Origin: Kiritimatiellia bacterium
Lineage (GTDB): Bacteria; Verrucomicrobiota; Kiritimatiellia; RFP12; UBA1067
Reading direction: 5' to 3'
NCBI GenBank assembly: GCA_017406465.1
Contig: JAFQYM010000018.1
Location: 1-50,952, forward strand
Length of the DNA stretch: 50,952 nucleotides
Position numbers and translations under genes: made by a program. Below the pieces are notes generated by a model. That model saw nothing but the letters and a program-made list of their open reading frames with translations, ran no database searches and had not been told where the DNA came from. Each line of letters opens with the position of its first letter. The first letter of the stretch is position 1. Below are positions 17,154-25,836 of this stretch, one piece after another.

Positions 17154-17183
17154 ATTATATCACGCGTTCGATCCCGCCGTCAA
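17154..17183 (-). promoter_or_regulatory. Promoter of DUF4143 ATPase gene
   Basis: The minus strand carries TTGACG (17178-17183), an 18-base spacer and TATAAT in extended form TGATATAAT (17154-17162), seven bases before the start codon. This is the clearest -35/-10 pair among the leaderless set. Confidence 0.75.
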
Positions 17184-17202
17184 CAGTTCTGGCAAACTTT
17201 TT

Positions 17203-17275
17203 TAGCCACAACATATCTATTATGGCCGAATTTCTTGGCCACAATGTAAATGTTACCTTGGCCCAAGACCAAGGC
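17203..17275. promoter_or_regulatory. Repeated TTGGCCACAA-like elements
   Basis: TTAGCCACAA, TGGCCGAA, TTGGCCACAA and TTGGCCCAAG lie in one 75-base stretch upstream of the DUF4143 gene promoter. They may be binding sites for a regulator or part of the TTTAGCCACA word-repeat family. Confidence 0.35.
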
Positions 17276-17317
17276 TCTTCCCATTCTAACTTCGGACCGA
17301 ACAATCCCATGTGAATC

Positions 17318-18181
17318 CTAATTTGAGTGTTTGAATTGAGGAACGAGGAGGCGCAGTCGACGGGGCGAGAAGGCAACCATGACCGGCAGCGAACCATGAG
17401 GGTCGCCGTCGTATTCAAGCGCGACCGACAAATTGGACGAGATGGCCGTTTTGCCGCGAAGGACGCGGATTTCTCCGCAGGGTTTGCCGCGATACAGATT
17501 CCAGACAATCCGCAAGCATCCGAAACGCGACACATCCTTCGCAAACCAAAGCGCGTACTCATCGTCGGCAAGCGAAGGGGGCGCAATCTTGAGTCCGCCG
17601 GCGATGCGCGGCATTCGCGTAACGAGCGCATGGGCGACATTACGTATTTCCTCGCCGTTAACCTTTAGGGCATAGCGTCTGCCGCGTATGACTTCGCGCA
17701 GAACAGCCCAGAGCGTTCCTATAAAGTCGCCAAACTTCGGGCGCAGCCGATTGGCAGAAGCGGCGACAGCCGCCCCCATCCCCAAGTTCATTGAACAGAA
17801 GAACGGTTCGCTGTTCGCGGTGAGTACGGGAATCTCTCGGACCGCGCCACCGCGCAAGACGGCGATTGCCTGTTCCGCATCCGTCGGGATGCCATGCGCA
17901 CTGCAGAAATCCGGGCTCGTGCCGGCGTAGATAACGCCGAACTTGAGCGACGTGTCCGAATTTTCCAAGACTCCGCCAGCCACGGCGTTGACCGTTCCAT
18001 CGCCACCGCACGCGACCACCGCCTCGTATCCCGTCGCCTCGCGCGCAAGACGCGACGCATCCTCAATGTTCTTCAATGCAACAAAATCGCCTTCAGGCAA
18101 AAGCGTGCGTAGGCGCGGCAAAATGCGGACGGAGCGCCCGCCGTGAGAAAGCGGATTGACCAAAACGAGAAATCGTTTCAT
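17318..18181 (-). CDS. Diacylglycerol-kinase-family lipid kinase (YegS/LCB5 type)
   Basis: 287 residues. The catalytic-domain nucleotide loop VACGGDGTVNAVAGG lies at about 57-71, preceded by LVNPLSHGG. The C-terminal beta-sandwich ends YDGDPHGSLPVMVAFSPRRL. Members phosphorylate diacylglycerol, sphingoid bases or other lipids. The start overlaps the radical SAM gene stop (ATGA), so it is the last gene of a coupled UbiA - radical SAM - lipid kinase unit, which suggests one lipid-modifying pathway (inference). Confidence 0.85.
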   Translation of the reverse strand: MKRFLVLVNPLSHGGRSVRILPRLRTLLPEGDFVALKNIEDASRLAREATGYEAVVACGGDGTVNAVAGGVLENSDTSLKFGVIYAGTSPDFCSAHGIPTDAEQAIAVLRGGAVREIPVLTANSEPFFCSMNLGMGAAVAASANRLRPKFGDFIGTLWAVLREVIRGRRYALKVNGEEIRNVAHALVTRMPRIAGGLKIAPPSLADDEYALWFAKDVSRFGCLRIVWNLYRGKPCGEIRVLRGKTAISSNLSVALEYDGDPHGSLPVMVAFSPRRLRLLVPQFKHSN

Positions 18182-19422
18182 CTGTAGATTCCCATTTTGT
18201 CGTAAACCTTCGTCGGCGTGCCGCCCTTCCATCCGGCGACAAGCTTCTCCGTCTCTGTCCAAGGGAGAGGAAGTTTATCGCCCGACTTAGAGGCGATTTC
18301 GGCGGCGCGCCGCTCGCACGCCCACTCCTCGCACGGCACGGCAAACGCCTTGCGCATCCGCGCATACGCAGTCTCGAACGGTACCTCGTTGAGATTCCCG
18401 AAGGATATGTTAACGAACTCGCAGGGCTGGACGTCTCCGCTCGCACCCACGTAGAAGCGGTCAATTCCGCCGCAGCAGCATCCAAGCATCTCCGCGGACT
18501 CCTCGTAGACCTGCGCCGTGAGAATCGTTGGAAGGCGCGACTTGGCCGAATTGTAGTGCCGCTGCGCGGCGCATGCGACGCGGACGGCTTCGGCGTGTAG
18601 CAACTTGTCGAACGCCCTGCCCATCCACGCGCCACATGCCTTCGGATGGATAAGCTGGATGTAGTCGCAGTTGTTTTCCGCGGCAAGGTCCACGATGCGA
18701 TCGATTCCGCCGTCAACAACTTCGCGGTCGGAAAGCACAGTATTGAATCCAATGAGCATTCCCGCCTCGCGGCAGTCGTGCAGAAAACCGAGCGCGCGCC
18801 GCCACGATCCGGCTACTCCAGTGAACGCATCGTGTGCCTTTTCATTGACAGAGTGAATGGACGACATCACGCCCGTCACCTTCAGTTCCGCGAGGCGACG
18901 GATCTTCTCCGGCGTCGCGCCGTGTCCCGTCGAATTGACCCACACCTCAAGTCCCGCAATCTCCGTGAGAACCGCCTCAAGCCGTTCAAAGCGGAGAAGC
19001 GGTTCGCCGCCTTCGACAGCCCACGCGACGATGCCGAAGTCGCGCATCTTGCGGACGTTCTCGACGAGGACGGGAAGCGGCAGTTCATGCGGATCGTCCT
19101 TGCGCTGGTAACAATGCGGGCACTTATACGCACATGCCTTTGAAATCGAGAGAACGACACTGACGGGGCACGGCGGACGGCAGATGACCTTGTCCTCAAG
19201 GGCAGTGAAGAACGCCTGCGACGGATAACGCGGCAGATAAAAGTCGAGCTTGTATTCGCCACTGGCGAGTCGCTTCAACTTGTGTTTGTAGAAGATGCGT
19301 GTCAACTGCGACGCCTTCATAAGTGCTGACGGATGCCGCCAATACCGCCACGCGCACACGAGCGACATGCGCACGTAGAAGAGAAACTTCCGAAAGCCCG
19401 TTATGTTCTCATTCCTTTTCAT
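18178..19422 (-). CDS. Radical SAM protein
   Basis: 414 residues. The [4Fe-4S]/SAM motif is CAYKCPHC (about 101-108), followed by AVEGGEPLL, the SAM-binding GGE motif. The C-terminal half has further cysteines (CCCGGID, CEF, CEEWAC) arranged as in SPASM-like auxiliary cluster regions. The N-terminus is basic and hydrophobic, hinting at membrane association. The ATG at 19422 was chosen over an upstream TTG. It overlaps the UbiA gene end by 14 bases. The reaction is unknown, and the context suggests modification of a prenyl or diacylglycerol lipid. Confidence 0.85.
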   Translation of the reverse strand: MKRNENITGFRKFLFYVRMSLVCAWRYWRHPSALMKASQLTRIFYKHKLKRLASGEYKLDFYLPRYPSQAFFTALEDKVICRPPCPVSVVLSISKACAYKCPHCYQRKDDPHELPLPVLVENVRKMRDFGIVAWAVEGGEPLLRFERLEAVLTEIAGLEVWVNSTGHGATPEKIRRLAELKVTGVMSSIHSVNEKAHDAFTGVAGSWRRALGFLHDCREAGMLIGFNTVLSDREVVDGGIDRIVDLAAENNCDYIQLIHPKACGAWMGRAFDKLLHAEAVRVACAAQRHYNSAKSRLPTILTAQVYEESAEMLGCCCGGIDRFYVGASGDVQPCEFVNISFGNLNEVPFETAYARMRKAFAVPCEEWACERRAAEIASKSGDKLPLPWTETEKLVAGWKGGTPTKVYDKMGIYR

Positions 19423-20335
19423 CGTTGTACCAGAGAAAAAGGAGTGGAATGGCAATCAAAGAAGCGATTGCATAAGGCCAAGTCATAGCAAAGAAGCGCA
19501 CATGAAGCAAGAGGACGCATAGCTGGCAGTTGAAGCATGTCGCGCGGTGGTACTTCATCTTTTCAACTGAACACTGGAAGGCCACGGCAATGGCTAAGAT
19601 CAAGATTACCAGTGCCTTTTTCAGCGGCCCTTCGCCATGCATGATTCCAGCAGCAAAGATCGCCAATCCAACGAATGCTATTGAGACCAGTTCTGCAACA
19701 TATTTATGGTAAGATGTCTGGAGCGTCCGCACACCCGCCGCACGGTCACCTTTCACATCCTTGTAATAGCTGTTGTGGCACATGAGAAAATGGACGGGCA
19801 CGATCCACACCGCGACAAATCCAAACTCGTCCAGCGTCGGGCAGCGTTTCGCCATGCCGGCGATCGCGAACAGCGCACAGCACGAAATGGCGCAGGCGTA
19901 AACGAGGCAGTTCAACACCGGAACGCGCTTGAGAAGCGAATACGCGATATTCAGCGCCCCACCGAGCGCAAGGAACACGAGCGTCCACGGCGACATCAAG
20001 AAGCCCGCGACCGCGATTACGGCAAGCCCCGCTGCGGAAACCGCAAACGCCGGAAGCGGCTTGAGCGCGCCCGTCACCATCGGACGGTGCGGCGCGTTGA
20101 TCGCGTCCTCCTTCCTGTCGCACCAGTCGCTGAATATCTGGTTGAATCCCCAGGCGAAGAAGCCCATCGCCAGAAGCGCCGCGTCGCGAAGCGTCCATCC
20201 CGCGGAGTGCAGAGCAGAATCCGTCCCGGACCCGAACCGATGCCACTGATACAGCCCCGCCAGCACGGTCGTCGCGGTGACGAATCCGTAGTATAGCCGC
20301 ATTGAGCGGAGGTAGTAGTAGAGAAACTTCAGCAT
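19409..20335 (-). CDS. UbiA family prenyltransferase
   Basis: 308 residues, about eight to nine membrane helices. The two Asp-rich motifs of the family are present: NQIFSDWCDRKED (about 65-77) and DVKGDRAAG (about 195-203). These enzymes move a prenyl chain onto an aromatic or lipid acceptor in the membrane. The acceptor is not readable from sequence. The start ATG is preceded by AGAGG. Upstream bases (20336-20405) read in another frame as a short peptide, LINYTNALVEEAADVIAEAL, that stops on the UbiA start, perhaps the remnant of a lost upstream gene. Confidence 0.88.
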   Translation of the reverse strand: MLKFLYYYLRSMRLYYGFVTATTVLAGLYQWHRFGSGTDSALHSAGWTLRDAALLAMGFFAWGFNQIFSDWCDRKEDAINAPHRPMVTGALKPLPAFAVSAAGLAVIAVAGFLMSPWTLVFLALGGALNIAYSLLKRVPVLNCLVYACAISCCALFAIAGMAKRCPTLDEFGFVAVWIVPVHFLMCHNSYYKDVKGDRAAGVRTLQTSYHKYVAELVSIAFVGLAIFAAGIMHGEGPLKKALVILILAIAVAFQCSVEKMKYHRATCFNCQLCVLLLHVRFFAMTWPYAIASLIAIPLLFLWYNDEKE

Positions 20336-20547
20336 TTGAGCGCCTCTGCTATTACGTCGGCAGCTTCTTCGACAAGCGCATTCGTGTAATTTATCAAACA
20401 GATGATTCATCTCTTAATTGTGCCTCATTGCAATCGCTGTTCCTATCGCTGATTTATTTATCAAAATGAATTTTACGCCTTTCCTTGCAGTCCTGCAAGG
20501 GTAATTTCAAGAAATATTCATTATGCTGCGAGTTCATCTGCAAGTTA

Positions 20548-20556
20548 TGCTATAAT
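20548..20556 (+). promoter_or_regulatory. Extended -10 promoter of dinB
   Basis: TGCTATAAT ends six bases before the dinB ATG. No ribosome site can fit, so the transcript is predicted to be leaderless. No LexA-type box was recognised. Confidence 0.65.
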
Positions 20557-20562
20557 CGTCGC

Positions 20563-21729
20563 ATGACCGTGATCCTGCATGTCGATATGGATGCGTTCTT
20601 TGCGTCGGTAGAGCTGCTCTCGCACCCAGAGTGGCGCGGGAAGCCGCTTGTCGTCGGCTCGGGGCCGCACGAGCGCGGAGTTGTGTCGACGTGTTCCTAC
20701 GAGGCGCGGAAGTTCGGCATCAGGAGCGCAATGCCGTCGAGGACGGCCTACCAGCTCTGCCCGCATGCGATTTTCGTAAGGCCTCACATGGAAGCGTACC
20801 AGGAAGTCTCGGACAAGGCGTTCGAGGTCTTTTCGCACTACACGCCGTATGTCGAGGGAGTCTCGGTAGACGAGGCGTTTCTCGACATAACGGGCTCGCT
20901 CCATCTCTACGGAGGAAAGAACGCGGGCGCGCGCGCGCGCGCGAAGGCACTCGGCGAGGCGCTCAGGGCGGAGATACGCCGCGTCTGCGGAGTGACGTGC
21001 TCCGTCGGCATCGCGCCAAACCGCCTTCTCGCGAAGATCGGTTCCGAGCAGAACAAGCCGGACGGCTTTACGCTCATGCCGTTCGAGCAAGACGAGATCA
21101 CGGCTTTCTTAAGCGACAAGCCAATAGGCGTCCTCTGGGGCGCGGGAAAGAAGACGGTTGAAGCACTTAAGCCATACGGCATCGCAACATGCGGCGATCT
21201 GCAGCGGCTCGGGCGCGGCAATCCGCTCGTCTCGGACGATCTTATAGACATGGCTTTCGGAATTTCCGACGACAGGGTGTACTGGGAACCCGGCGAGGAA
21301 AAGTCGGTGTCGCGCGAACACACTTTCGACGAAGACACTTACGACCGCGAGACGGTGCGCGAGACGCTGCTTGAACTCGTGACGGATGTAGGGCGGCGCT
21401 TTCGCCGCGCGACAAGGTGGGCGAAGACCGCGAGGATAAAGATCCGCGACGCGAACTTCAACACGATCACAAGGCAATCGCCCTTCGCGCATCCGGTGCG
21501 CGACGACATTGCATTCCGCAAGGCGGCGCTTGCGCTCTTCGACCGCGAGTGGCCGGCAGGCCGCAGGCCGAAGACGATACGGCTCATCGGCTTTGGCGTG
21601 ACGAACATACAAGATTCGCCAGGCGACGACGCGCCGTCGCTTTTCGAAAACTCCGAAGACGAGGCTCGCCTCAAGCGCGAGCGCCTTTCCGCCACCCTCG
21701 ACTCGCTGCGCGAAAGAGGACTACTTTAA
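20563..21729 (+). CDS. dinB: DNA polymerase IV (Y-family)
   Basis: 388 residues. Catalytic metal-binding motifs are VDMDAFFASVE (about 6-16) and SVDEAFLDITG (about 105-115). CSVGIAPNRLLAKIGSEQNK follows, then the helix-hairpin region and the little-finger domain to the C-terminus. It performs low-fidelity translesion synthesis. The C-terminal beta-clamp peptide is not obvious. The start was chosen at the ATG next to the -10 element, because earlier frames add unrelated residues. Confidence 0.95.
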   Translation: MTVILHVDMDAFFASVELLSHPEWRGKPLVVGSGPHERGVVSTCSYEARKFGIRSAMPSRTAYQLCPHAIFVRPHMEAYQEVSDKAFEVFSHYTPYVEGVSVDEAFLDITGSLHLYGGKNAGARARAKALGEALRAEIRRVCGVTCSVGIAPNRLLAKIGSEQNKPDGFTLMPFEQDEITAFLSDKPIGVLWGAGKKTVEALKPYGIATCGDLQRLGRGNPLVSDDLIDMAFGISDDRVYWEPGEEKSVSREHTFDEDTYDRETVRETLLELVTDVGRRFRRATRWAKTARIKIRDANFNTITRQSPFAHPVRDDIAFRKAALALFDREWPAGRRPKTIRLIGFGVTNIQDSPGDDAPSLFENSEDEARLKRERLSATLDSLRERGLL

Positions 21730-21748
21730 CCTAAATTTAGCTTGTCGG

Positions 21749-21816
21749 TTTTAGCCACACGTACAGGAGAAACAACTACTCTACTCTCCTGTACCTCCTG
21801 TCCTTTGTGGCTAAAA
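21749..21816. terminator. Word-repeat palindrome between convergent dinB and comEC
   Basis: TTTTAGCCACA (21749-21759) is inverted against TGTGGCTAAAA (21806-21816). The inner arms GTACAGGAG / CTCCTGTAC CTCCTGTCC have a 9-base period. Lying between two converging genes with A and T runs at its ends, it could terminate both. It shares the TTTAGCC/GGCTAAA ends with the TGTAGA word elements. Confidence 0.6.
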
Positions 21817-21829
21817 TTGCTATTCAGCT

Positions 21830-23278
21830 TTAAAGCGGCTTAGTCCTTCGTTGGAGCAGCCAAAGAAGAAGTGCGAGGGCGAGGTACCACGCGGCGCAGA
21901 CGGAAACTGGCCACGGCTCGACGGTGAAGTTGGCGCCTGGAATCGCGGCGACAAGGCGCGAGACATCGGCCATCGTTCCTGCAAGGAGCGCGGCAAAGTT
22001 GTTGACGTGCGCGGCGAGACGATCGGAGACGAAACTCGCAACAATTCCCGCAATCCCCGCCTTGACGCTTACGCCCGCCGCCGGAAGGAGAAGAAGGTTC
22101 GCGGCAATCCCTCCTGGCGTCACGCGGCCAAACGCATGCGCCGCAATCGGCGTTCCAACTGCCCATGCCGCAAAGGTCATCACGAGCGACGCGGCAAATC
22201 TGCCGCGGACGCGCTCTGCCACGAACCGCCCCCAGAAGAAAAGCCCGAGCATCACCGCGAACGAAAGAGCACACCCCGTGTCGAAAAGTTTCATCGGATC
22301 GCTTCCGTAGACGACGAGAAAAGTCAGCGACCACGAGACGAGCGCATCTGGCCTTCGCCAGAAAATCGGCGCGGCAAAGAACAAGCTCGCCATCGAAGCC
22401 GCCCTCACCGCGCTCGGGCTCGCTCCTGTCATCGCGACATAGACCCATAGCGCGGGAATAAGGACGACGCCGCGAAAGCGGAACGAGCATCCCGCAAGCG
22501 CAAGGACAAAAGCGAACGCATGCGCGACAAGCATCACGTGAAGTCCCGATATTGCAAAGACGTGAATCGTGCCGGCCGCGGCAAATGCGTCGCGGTCTGC
22601 CCTTCGCATGCGCGCGCGTTCTCCTAAGAGTATCGCTCGGTTCAAGCCGACGGCTACGCAGTTTCGCGGAAGCCCGATTCCCATGCGACGCGAGAGGTCG
22701 CTGCGGAGCGCGGCGAGTAGCGCGGCACATTTGCCGCGCCCGACGCGGCGGGCAAACGTTCCCTTTCCCTTGACCCAGAGCTTGCGGCGAAGGGAGAAGT
22801 CGTCGATCTTCGTGCGCTCGAGCCAGCCCGCGCATTCCCATGTATCGCCGACTTGCGGCAAGGGCGCGGTCGCCTCGAGCGGAAAGATCACCCGAACTTT
22901 GAGCGAGCCAACGGAGCTCGCAAATGACGCCCAGCGAACGCCGTCTGCGCCGCGTGTCGCGCGCACTCCGCTCTCTACGCGAAACTCGCGGACGAACGGC
23001 CTGCCGCAGCCGAGGACATGCGCCTCGTCCAAGATTTCCTTCCTCGACTGCGCGGCGAAAAGCGCGACGGCAAAGCCGATGGCAAACGCCAAGACGAGGC
23101 GTGTAGCGCGATACGAGAACGCAAGCCAGGCGACGAGTGCGACCACTGCGGCGAACGCCGCAAGCGGCCAGAGAGGCGAGAGGATCGACGCACTGAACGC
23201 GCACCACTCGCCCAGCGCAAGCGACGCGCAGAGCGCAAGCCATTCGAACCCATGGGCAATTGACAGACTCCTGTTCAC
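21830..23278 (-). CDS. ComEC/Rec2-family DNA channel protein
   Basis: 482 residues, about ten membrane helices. An N-terminal DUF4131-like segment is followed by the competence domain with the family hallmark FAISGLHV (about 244-251) and GASPSAVRAASM (about 285). ComEC forms the inner-membrane channel for incoming single-stranded DNA. The usual C-terminal metallo-beta-lactamase-like domain is absent, as in other short versions. GTG start with extended -10 TGATATGAT six bases upstream. Confidence 0.88.
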   Translation of the reverse strand: MNRSLSIAHGFEWLALCASLALGEWCAFSASILSPLWPLAAFAAVVALVAWLAFSYRATRLVLAFAIGFAVALFAAQSRKEILDEAHVLGCGRPFVREFRVESGVRATRGADGVRWASFASSVGSLKVRVIFPLEATAPLPQVGDTWECAGWLERTKIDDFSLRRKLWVKGKGTFARRVGRGKCAALLAALRSDLSRRMGIGLPRNCVAVGLNRAILLGERARMRRADRDAFAAAGTIHVFAISGLHVMLVAHAFAFVLALAGCSFRFRGVVLIPALWVYVAMTGASPSAVRAASMASLFFAAPIFWRRPDALVSWSLTFLVVYGSDPMKLFDTGCALSFAVMLGLFFWGRFVAERVRGRFAASLVMTFAAWAVGTPIAAHAFGRVTPGGIAANLLLLPAAGVSVKAGIAGIVASFVSDRLAAHVNNFAALLAGTMADVSRLVAAIPGANFTVEPWPVSVCAAWYLALALLLWLLQRRTKPL

Positions 23279-23284
23279 GGAGTC

Positions 23285-23293
23285 ATCATATCA
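23285..23293 (-). promoter_or_regulatory. Extended -10 promoter of comEC-like gene
   Basis: TGATATGAT on the minus strand lies six bases before the GTG start. Leaderless arrangement. Confidence 0.55.
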
Positions 23294-23344
23294 TATTCCG
23301 CGGAAAGAAAAATGAATTGAATATGAATTCGTTTTGAGACATGT

Positions 23345-23407
23345 AACCATGTAGAACATGCAGAACAGGTAGAAACTCTGCACGATCTACATGTTCTACA
23401 CGGCTAA
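23345..23407. repeat. Word-repeat palindrome (TGTAGA family)
   Basis: AACCATGTAGAACATGCAG words are inverted against GATCTACATGTTCTACACG and GCTAA. It lies between the LysM gene stop and the comEC promoter. Confidence 0.8.
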
Positions 23408-23419
23408 ATAAATCGGCTA

Positions 23420-24283
23420 TCAAAGCTCGGAGACGAGCAGAGAAGACTTCGCGGGAACGAGCATGTCGAGCTCGGCGCTGTCGGCGGGCGCAAGCGCAAT
23501 GCCCTTCTCCGCGAGAAACGCGCGGAGCCGCGCGGGCGTTTCGTAGTTGCCCTCCTCCGCGCGGACGGGGGCGATGATGTCGTAGCGCTTGAAGAACTTG
23601 CCCTTGAGCGTGAGGTCTGCGTACTTCGCCGCGCGGTGAACGACGATCGTGAACCGAGGATGATCCATCACGTCGAGCTTCTGCCCGATGCGCAAGCGGT
23701 CGGCGGAAGGAAGCTCGTTGAGCTTCAGGAGCGAGGCGAGCGTCGAGCCGTTCTCGGAAGCAATGCGCGTCGCGGAGTCGCCGCGTTTGACGACGACCTC
23801 CTTGACCCACTGGCGGTTCTTGCCGACGAAGAGACGGCGGATGTTGAGCTCGCCAAGCCGCCGAGCGAGCGAATTGTCGAGGTCCGCGACCGCCTCACCA
23901 GGAAGCGCGCGAAGCTGCTCGATCGTCGAGACGGCGAGCTCGACGTCGTGCGCGGCCTCCGCCTTCTCGAGCTTCAGGAGGAGATTCTGCGCGACGCGCG
24001 GGCGATTGCGCTCCGCGCCCGGCGGAAGCGGCAGCGGCTTGGGCGGTTCGACGCGAGGCGGCGCGTTGGTCGCGACAGGCGTAGCCGTTGGCACGGCGAC
24101 AGGCGTATCGATCGGCGACGGCTCGTCGGGAGCCGACGAAATAAGCCGCCTGACGCCAGCCGCCGCAAGGACGGCGACCGCCGCGAGGGCGATGACGGCA
24201 ACGAGCCAGCCCGCGCCCGATGACTCCTCGTCTATCGGATTCGGGTTGTACTCAATGCCAAACTTGCCCTGGGCGAAAGCCAT
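23420..24283 (-). CDS. Membrane-anchored LysM-domain protein
   Basis: 287 residues. A short cytoplasmic N-terminus precedes one membrane helix (about 25-48), then a Pro/Thr-rich linker (50-95) and a helical region. A LysM peptidoglycan-binding motif follows (about 165-208: VVVKRGDSATRIASENGS and RIGQKLDV), then a C-terminal domain with VHRAAKYADL and FFKRYDI. The last part resembles the small beta-domain that precedes L,D-transpeptidase regions, but no catalytic cysteine motif is present. It probably acts at the cell wall. It lies 9 bases after yajC and is likely co-transcribed with tgt-yajC. Confidence 0.75.
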   Translation of the reverse strand: MAFAQGKFGIEYNPNPIDEESSGAGWLVAVIALAAVAVLAAAGVRRLISSAPDEPSPIDTPVAVPTATPVATNAPPRVEPPKPLPLPPGAERNRPRVAQNLLLKLEKAEAAHDVELAVSTIEQLRALPGEAVADLDNSLARRLGELNIRRLFVGKNRQWVKEVVVKRGDSATRIASENGSTLASLLKLNELPSADRLRIGQKLDVMDHPRFTIVVHRAAKYADLTLKGKFFKRYDIIAPVRAEEGNYETPARLRAFLAEKGIALAPADSAELDMLVPAKSSLLVSEL

Positions 24284-24292
24284 AGAGGACGA

Positions 24293-24652
24293 CTACTTGG
24301 CCTCTGCGGCTCCCTCGGGCGTGACGACGCCCTGGACGCAGCTGCGGAGAATCTCCATCTCGGTGCCGTTCGCGGTCTCGACCTTGAACGTCTTCTCGGT
24401 CGCCTCGACGATGGTGCCGATGATGCCGCCGGCGAAGACGATCTTCGCGCCCGCGCGCAACTCTTCTATCATCTGGCGGCGCTCCTTCTCCTTGCGCTGC
24501 TGGGGACGGATCATCATGAAGTAGAAGATCGCGAGGATCAGCAGCATCGGGACCATCATCCCGAACCCAGACGACTGGGCGGGAGCGGCGGCGGGAGCCG
24601 CGGGAGCGGGGGCCGCAGGCGCGGCGTCACAGAGCATAATGCAGTTATTCAT
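24293..24652 (-). CDS. yajC: Preprotein translocase subunit YajC
   Basis: 119 residues. An Ala/Pro-rich N-terminus precedes one membrane helix (about 33-48) that ends in the family motif MMIRPQQRKEKER. GAKIVFAGGIIGTI and a C-terminal VxxGVVTPE strand follow. YajC joins SecDF at the Sec translocon. The gene overlaps the tgt stop by eight bases, a common tgt-yajC arrangement. A start at the second ATG (24637) is possible. Confidence 0.93.
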   Translation of the reverse strand: MNNCIMLCDAAPAAPAPAAPAAAPAQSSGFGMMVPMLLILAIFYFMMIRPQQRKEKERRQMIEELRAGAKIVFAGGIIGTIVEATEKTFKVETANGTEMEILRSCVQGVVTPEGAAEAK

Positions 24653-25754
24653 TTTCTTTTGTGTCTTTCTTTACTTGTTCTTTCCAATCGAAAAAAGTGC
24701 CGTCGTCGATCGCGGCGCGCATCTCCTTCATGAAGCGGTTGAGCGCCCAGACGTTGTGGATCGTGAGAAGACGGAGCCCGAGGATCTCGTCGCACGCGAG
24801 AAGATGGCGGACGTAGCTCCTCGAGAAGTTGCGGCAGCAGTAGCACTCGCACCCTTCTTCGACGGGCCCCTGGTCGAACGCCCACTTCGCCGCCTTGATG
24901 GCGACGTTGCCGTGGCGCGTGATCGCGGTGCCGTGGCGGGCGATGCGCGTCGGTATCACGCAGTCGAACATGTCGATGCCGCGCGCGACGCACTCGGCCA
25001 TCTGGTGCATGACGCCGAGTCCCATCACGTAGCGCGGCTTGTCCTCTGGAAGATAGGGCACCGACGCGTCGACCGCCTTGTACATGAATTCCTCGGGCTC
25101 GCCCACCGAAACGCCGCCGATCGCGTAGCCGTCGAAGCCAATCTTGACGAGCTCCTCGGCGCAGTGGCGGCGGATGTCGTCGTAGACTCCGCCCTGAACG
25201 ATGCCGAAGACCATCTGGCCGTCGGCGTGCGGCGCGTCCTTCGAGGCCTGCGCCCAGCGCAGGGTCTGCTCGACAGACTTCTCGGCCCTGTCGCGCTCGC
25301 AGGGGTAGGGCAGGCATTCGTCGAAGACCATCGCGATGTCCGAGCCGATGATGCGCTGCATCTCCATCGACTCCTTCGGACCGAGGAAGAACTCATGGCC
25401 GTCGATGTGCGAGTTGAAGCGGCATCCCCCCTCGGTGATCTTGCGCATCCGGGCGAGCGAAAAGACCTGGAAGCCACCCGAATCGGTGAGGATCGGCCCG
25501 TCCCAGCCCATGAAGCGGTGAAGCCCGCCGGCGGCCGCGAGGACCTCCGCGCCGGGGCGCAACATGAGGTGGTAGGTGTTCCCCAGGATGACCTGCGCCC
25601 CCAGCTCCTTGAGGTCGCGCGGCTCCAGCGCCTTGACCGTCCCAAGCGTGCCAACGTCCATAAAAACGGGGGTTTCGACGGTGCCGTGGGGGGTAAAAAG
25701 CCGCCCCAGCCTCGCCCGCGTACGCGTATCCGTCTTTAGGACTTGAAAATTCAT
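24645..25754 (-). CDS. tgt: Queuine tRNA-ribosyltransferase
   Basis: 369 residues. Substrate pocket motifs are ILGNTYHLMLRPG and DSGGFQVFS (catalytic Asp). The nucleophile Asp lies in GIDMFDCVIPTR. The zinc site CECYCC - RHLLACDE lies near the C-terminus. The enzyme exchanges guanine at tRNA position 34 for preQ1 in queuosine synthesis. The length is typical. Promoter TGGTAGAAT ends seven bases before the ATG, with no leader. Confidence 0.96.
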   Translation of the reverse strand: MNFQVLKTDTRTRARLGRLFTPHGTVETPVFMDVGTLGTVKALEPRDLKELGAQVILGNTYHLMLRPGAEVLAAAGGLHRFMGWDGPILTDSGGFQVFSLARMRKITEGGCRFNSHIDGHEFFLGPKESMEMQRIIGSDIAMVFDECLPYPCERDRAEKSVEQTLRWAQASKDAPHADGQMVFGIVQGGVYDDIRRHCAEELVKIGFDGYAIGGVSVGEPEEFMYKAVDASVPYLPEDKPRYVMGLGVMHQMAECVARGIDMFDCVIPTRIARHGTAITRHGNVAIKAAKWAFDQGPVEEGCECYCCRNFSRSYVRHLLACDEILGLRLLTIHNVWALNRFMKEMRAAIDDGTFFDWKEQVKKDTKENE

Positions 25755-25761
25755 GCCGCAT

Positions 25762-25770
25762 ATTCTACCA
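25762..25770 (-). promoter_or_regulatory. Extended -10 promoter of tgt-yajC-LysM operon
   Basis: TGGTAGAAT on the minus strand lies seven bases before the tgt ATG. It diverges from the coiled-coil gene starting at 25837. Confidence 0.55.
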
Positions 25771-25836
25771 AAAAACGGTTGCGTTTAGAACGGAAATGGT
25801 GTATCATTTTACAGTCACGTATAGGAATATACTCAT

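Noticed and set aside
20336..20405. Separate small gene upstream of UbiA
   Set aside because: Only about 20 codons are open with no start or ribosome site. Treated as a possible remnant and noted with the UbiA gene.
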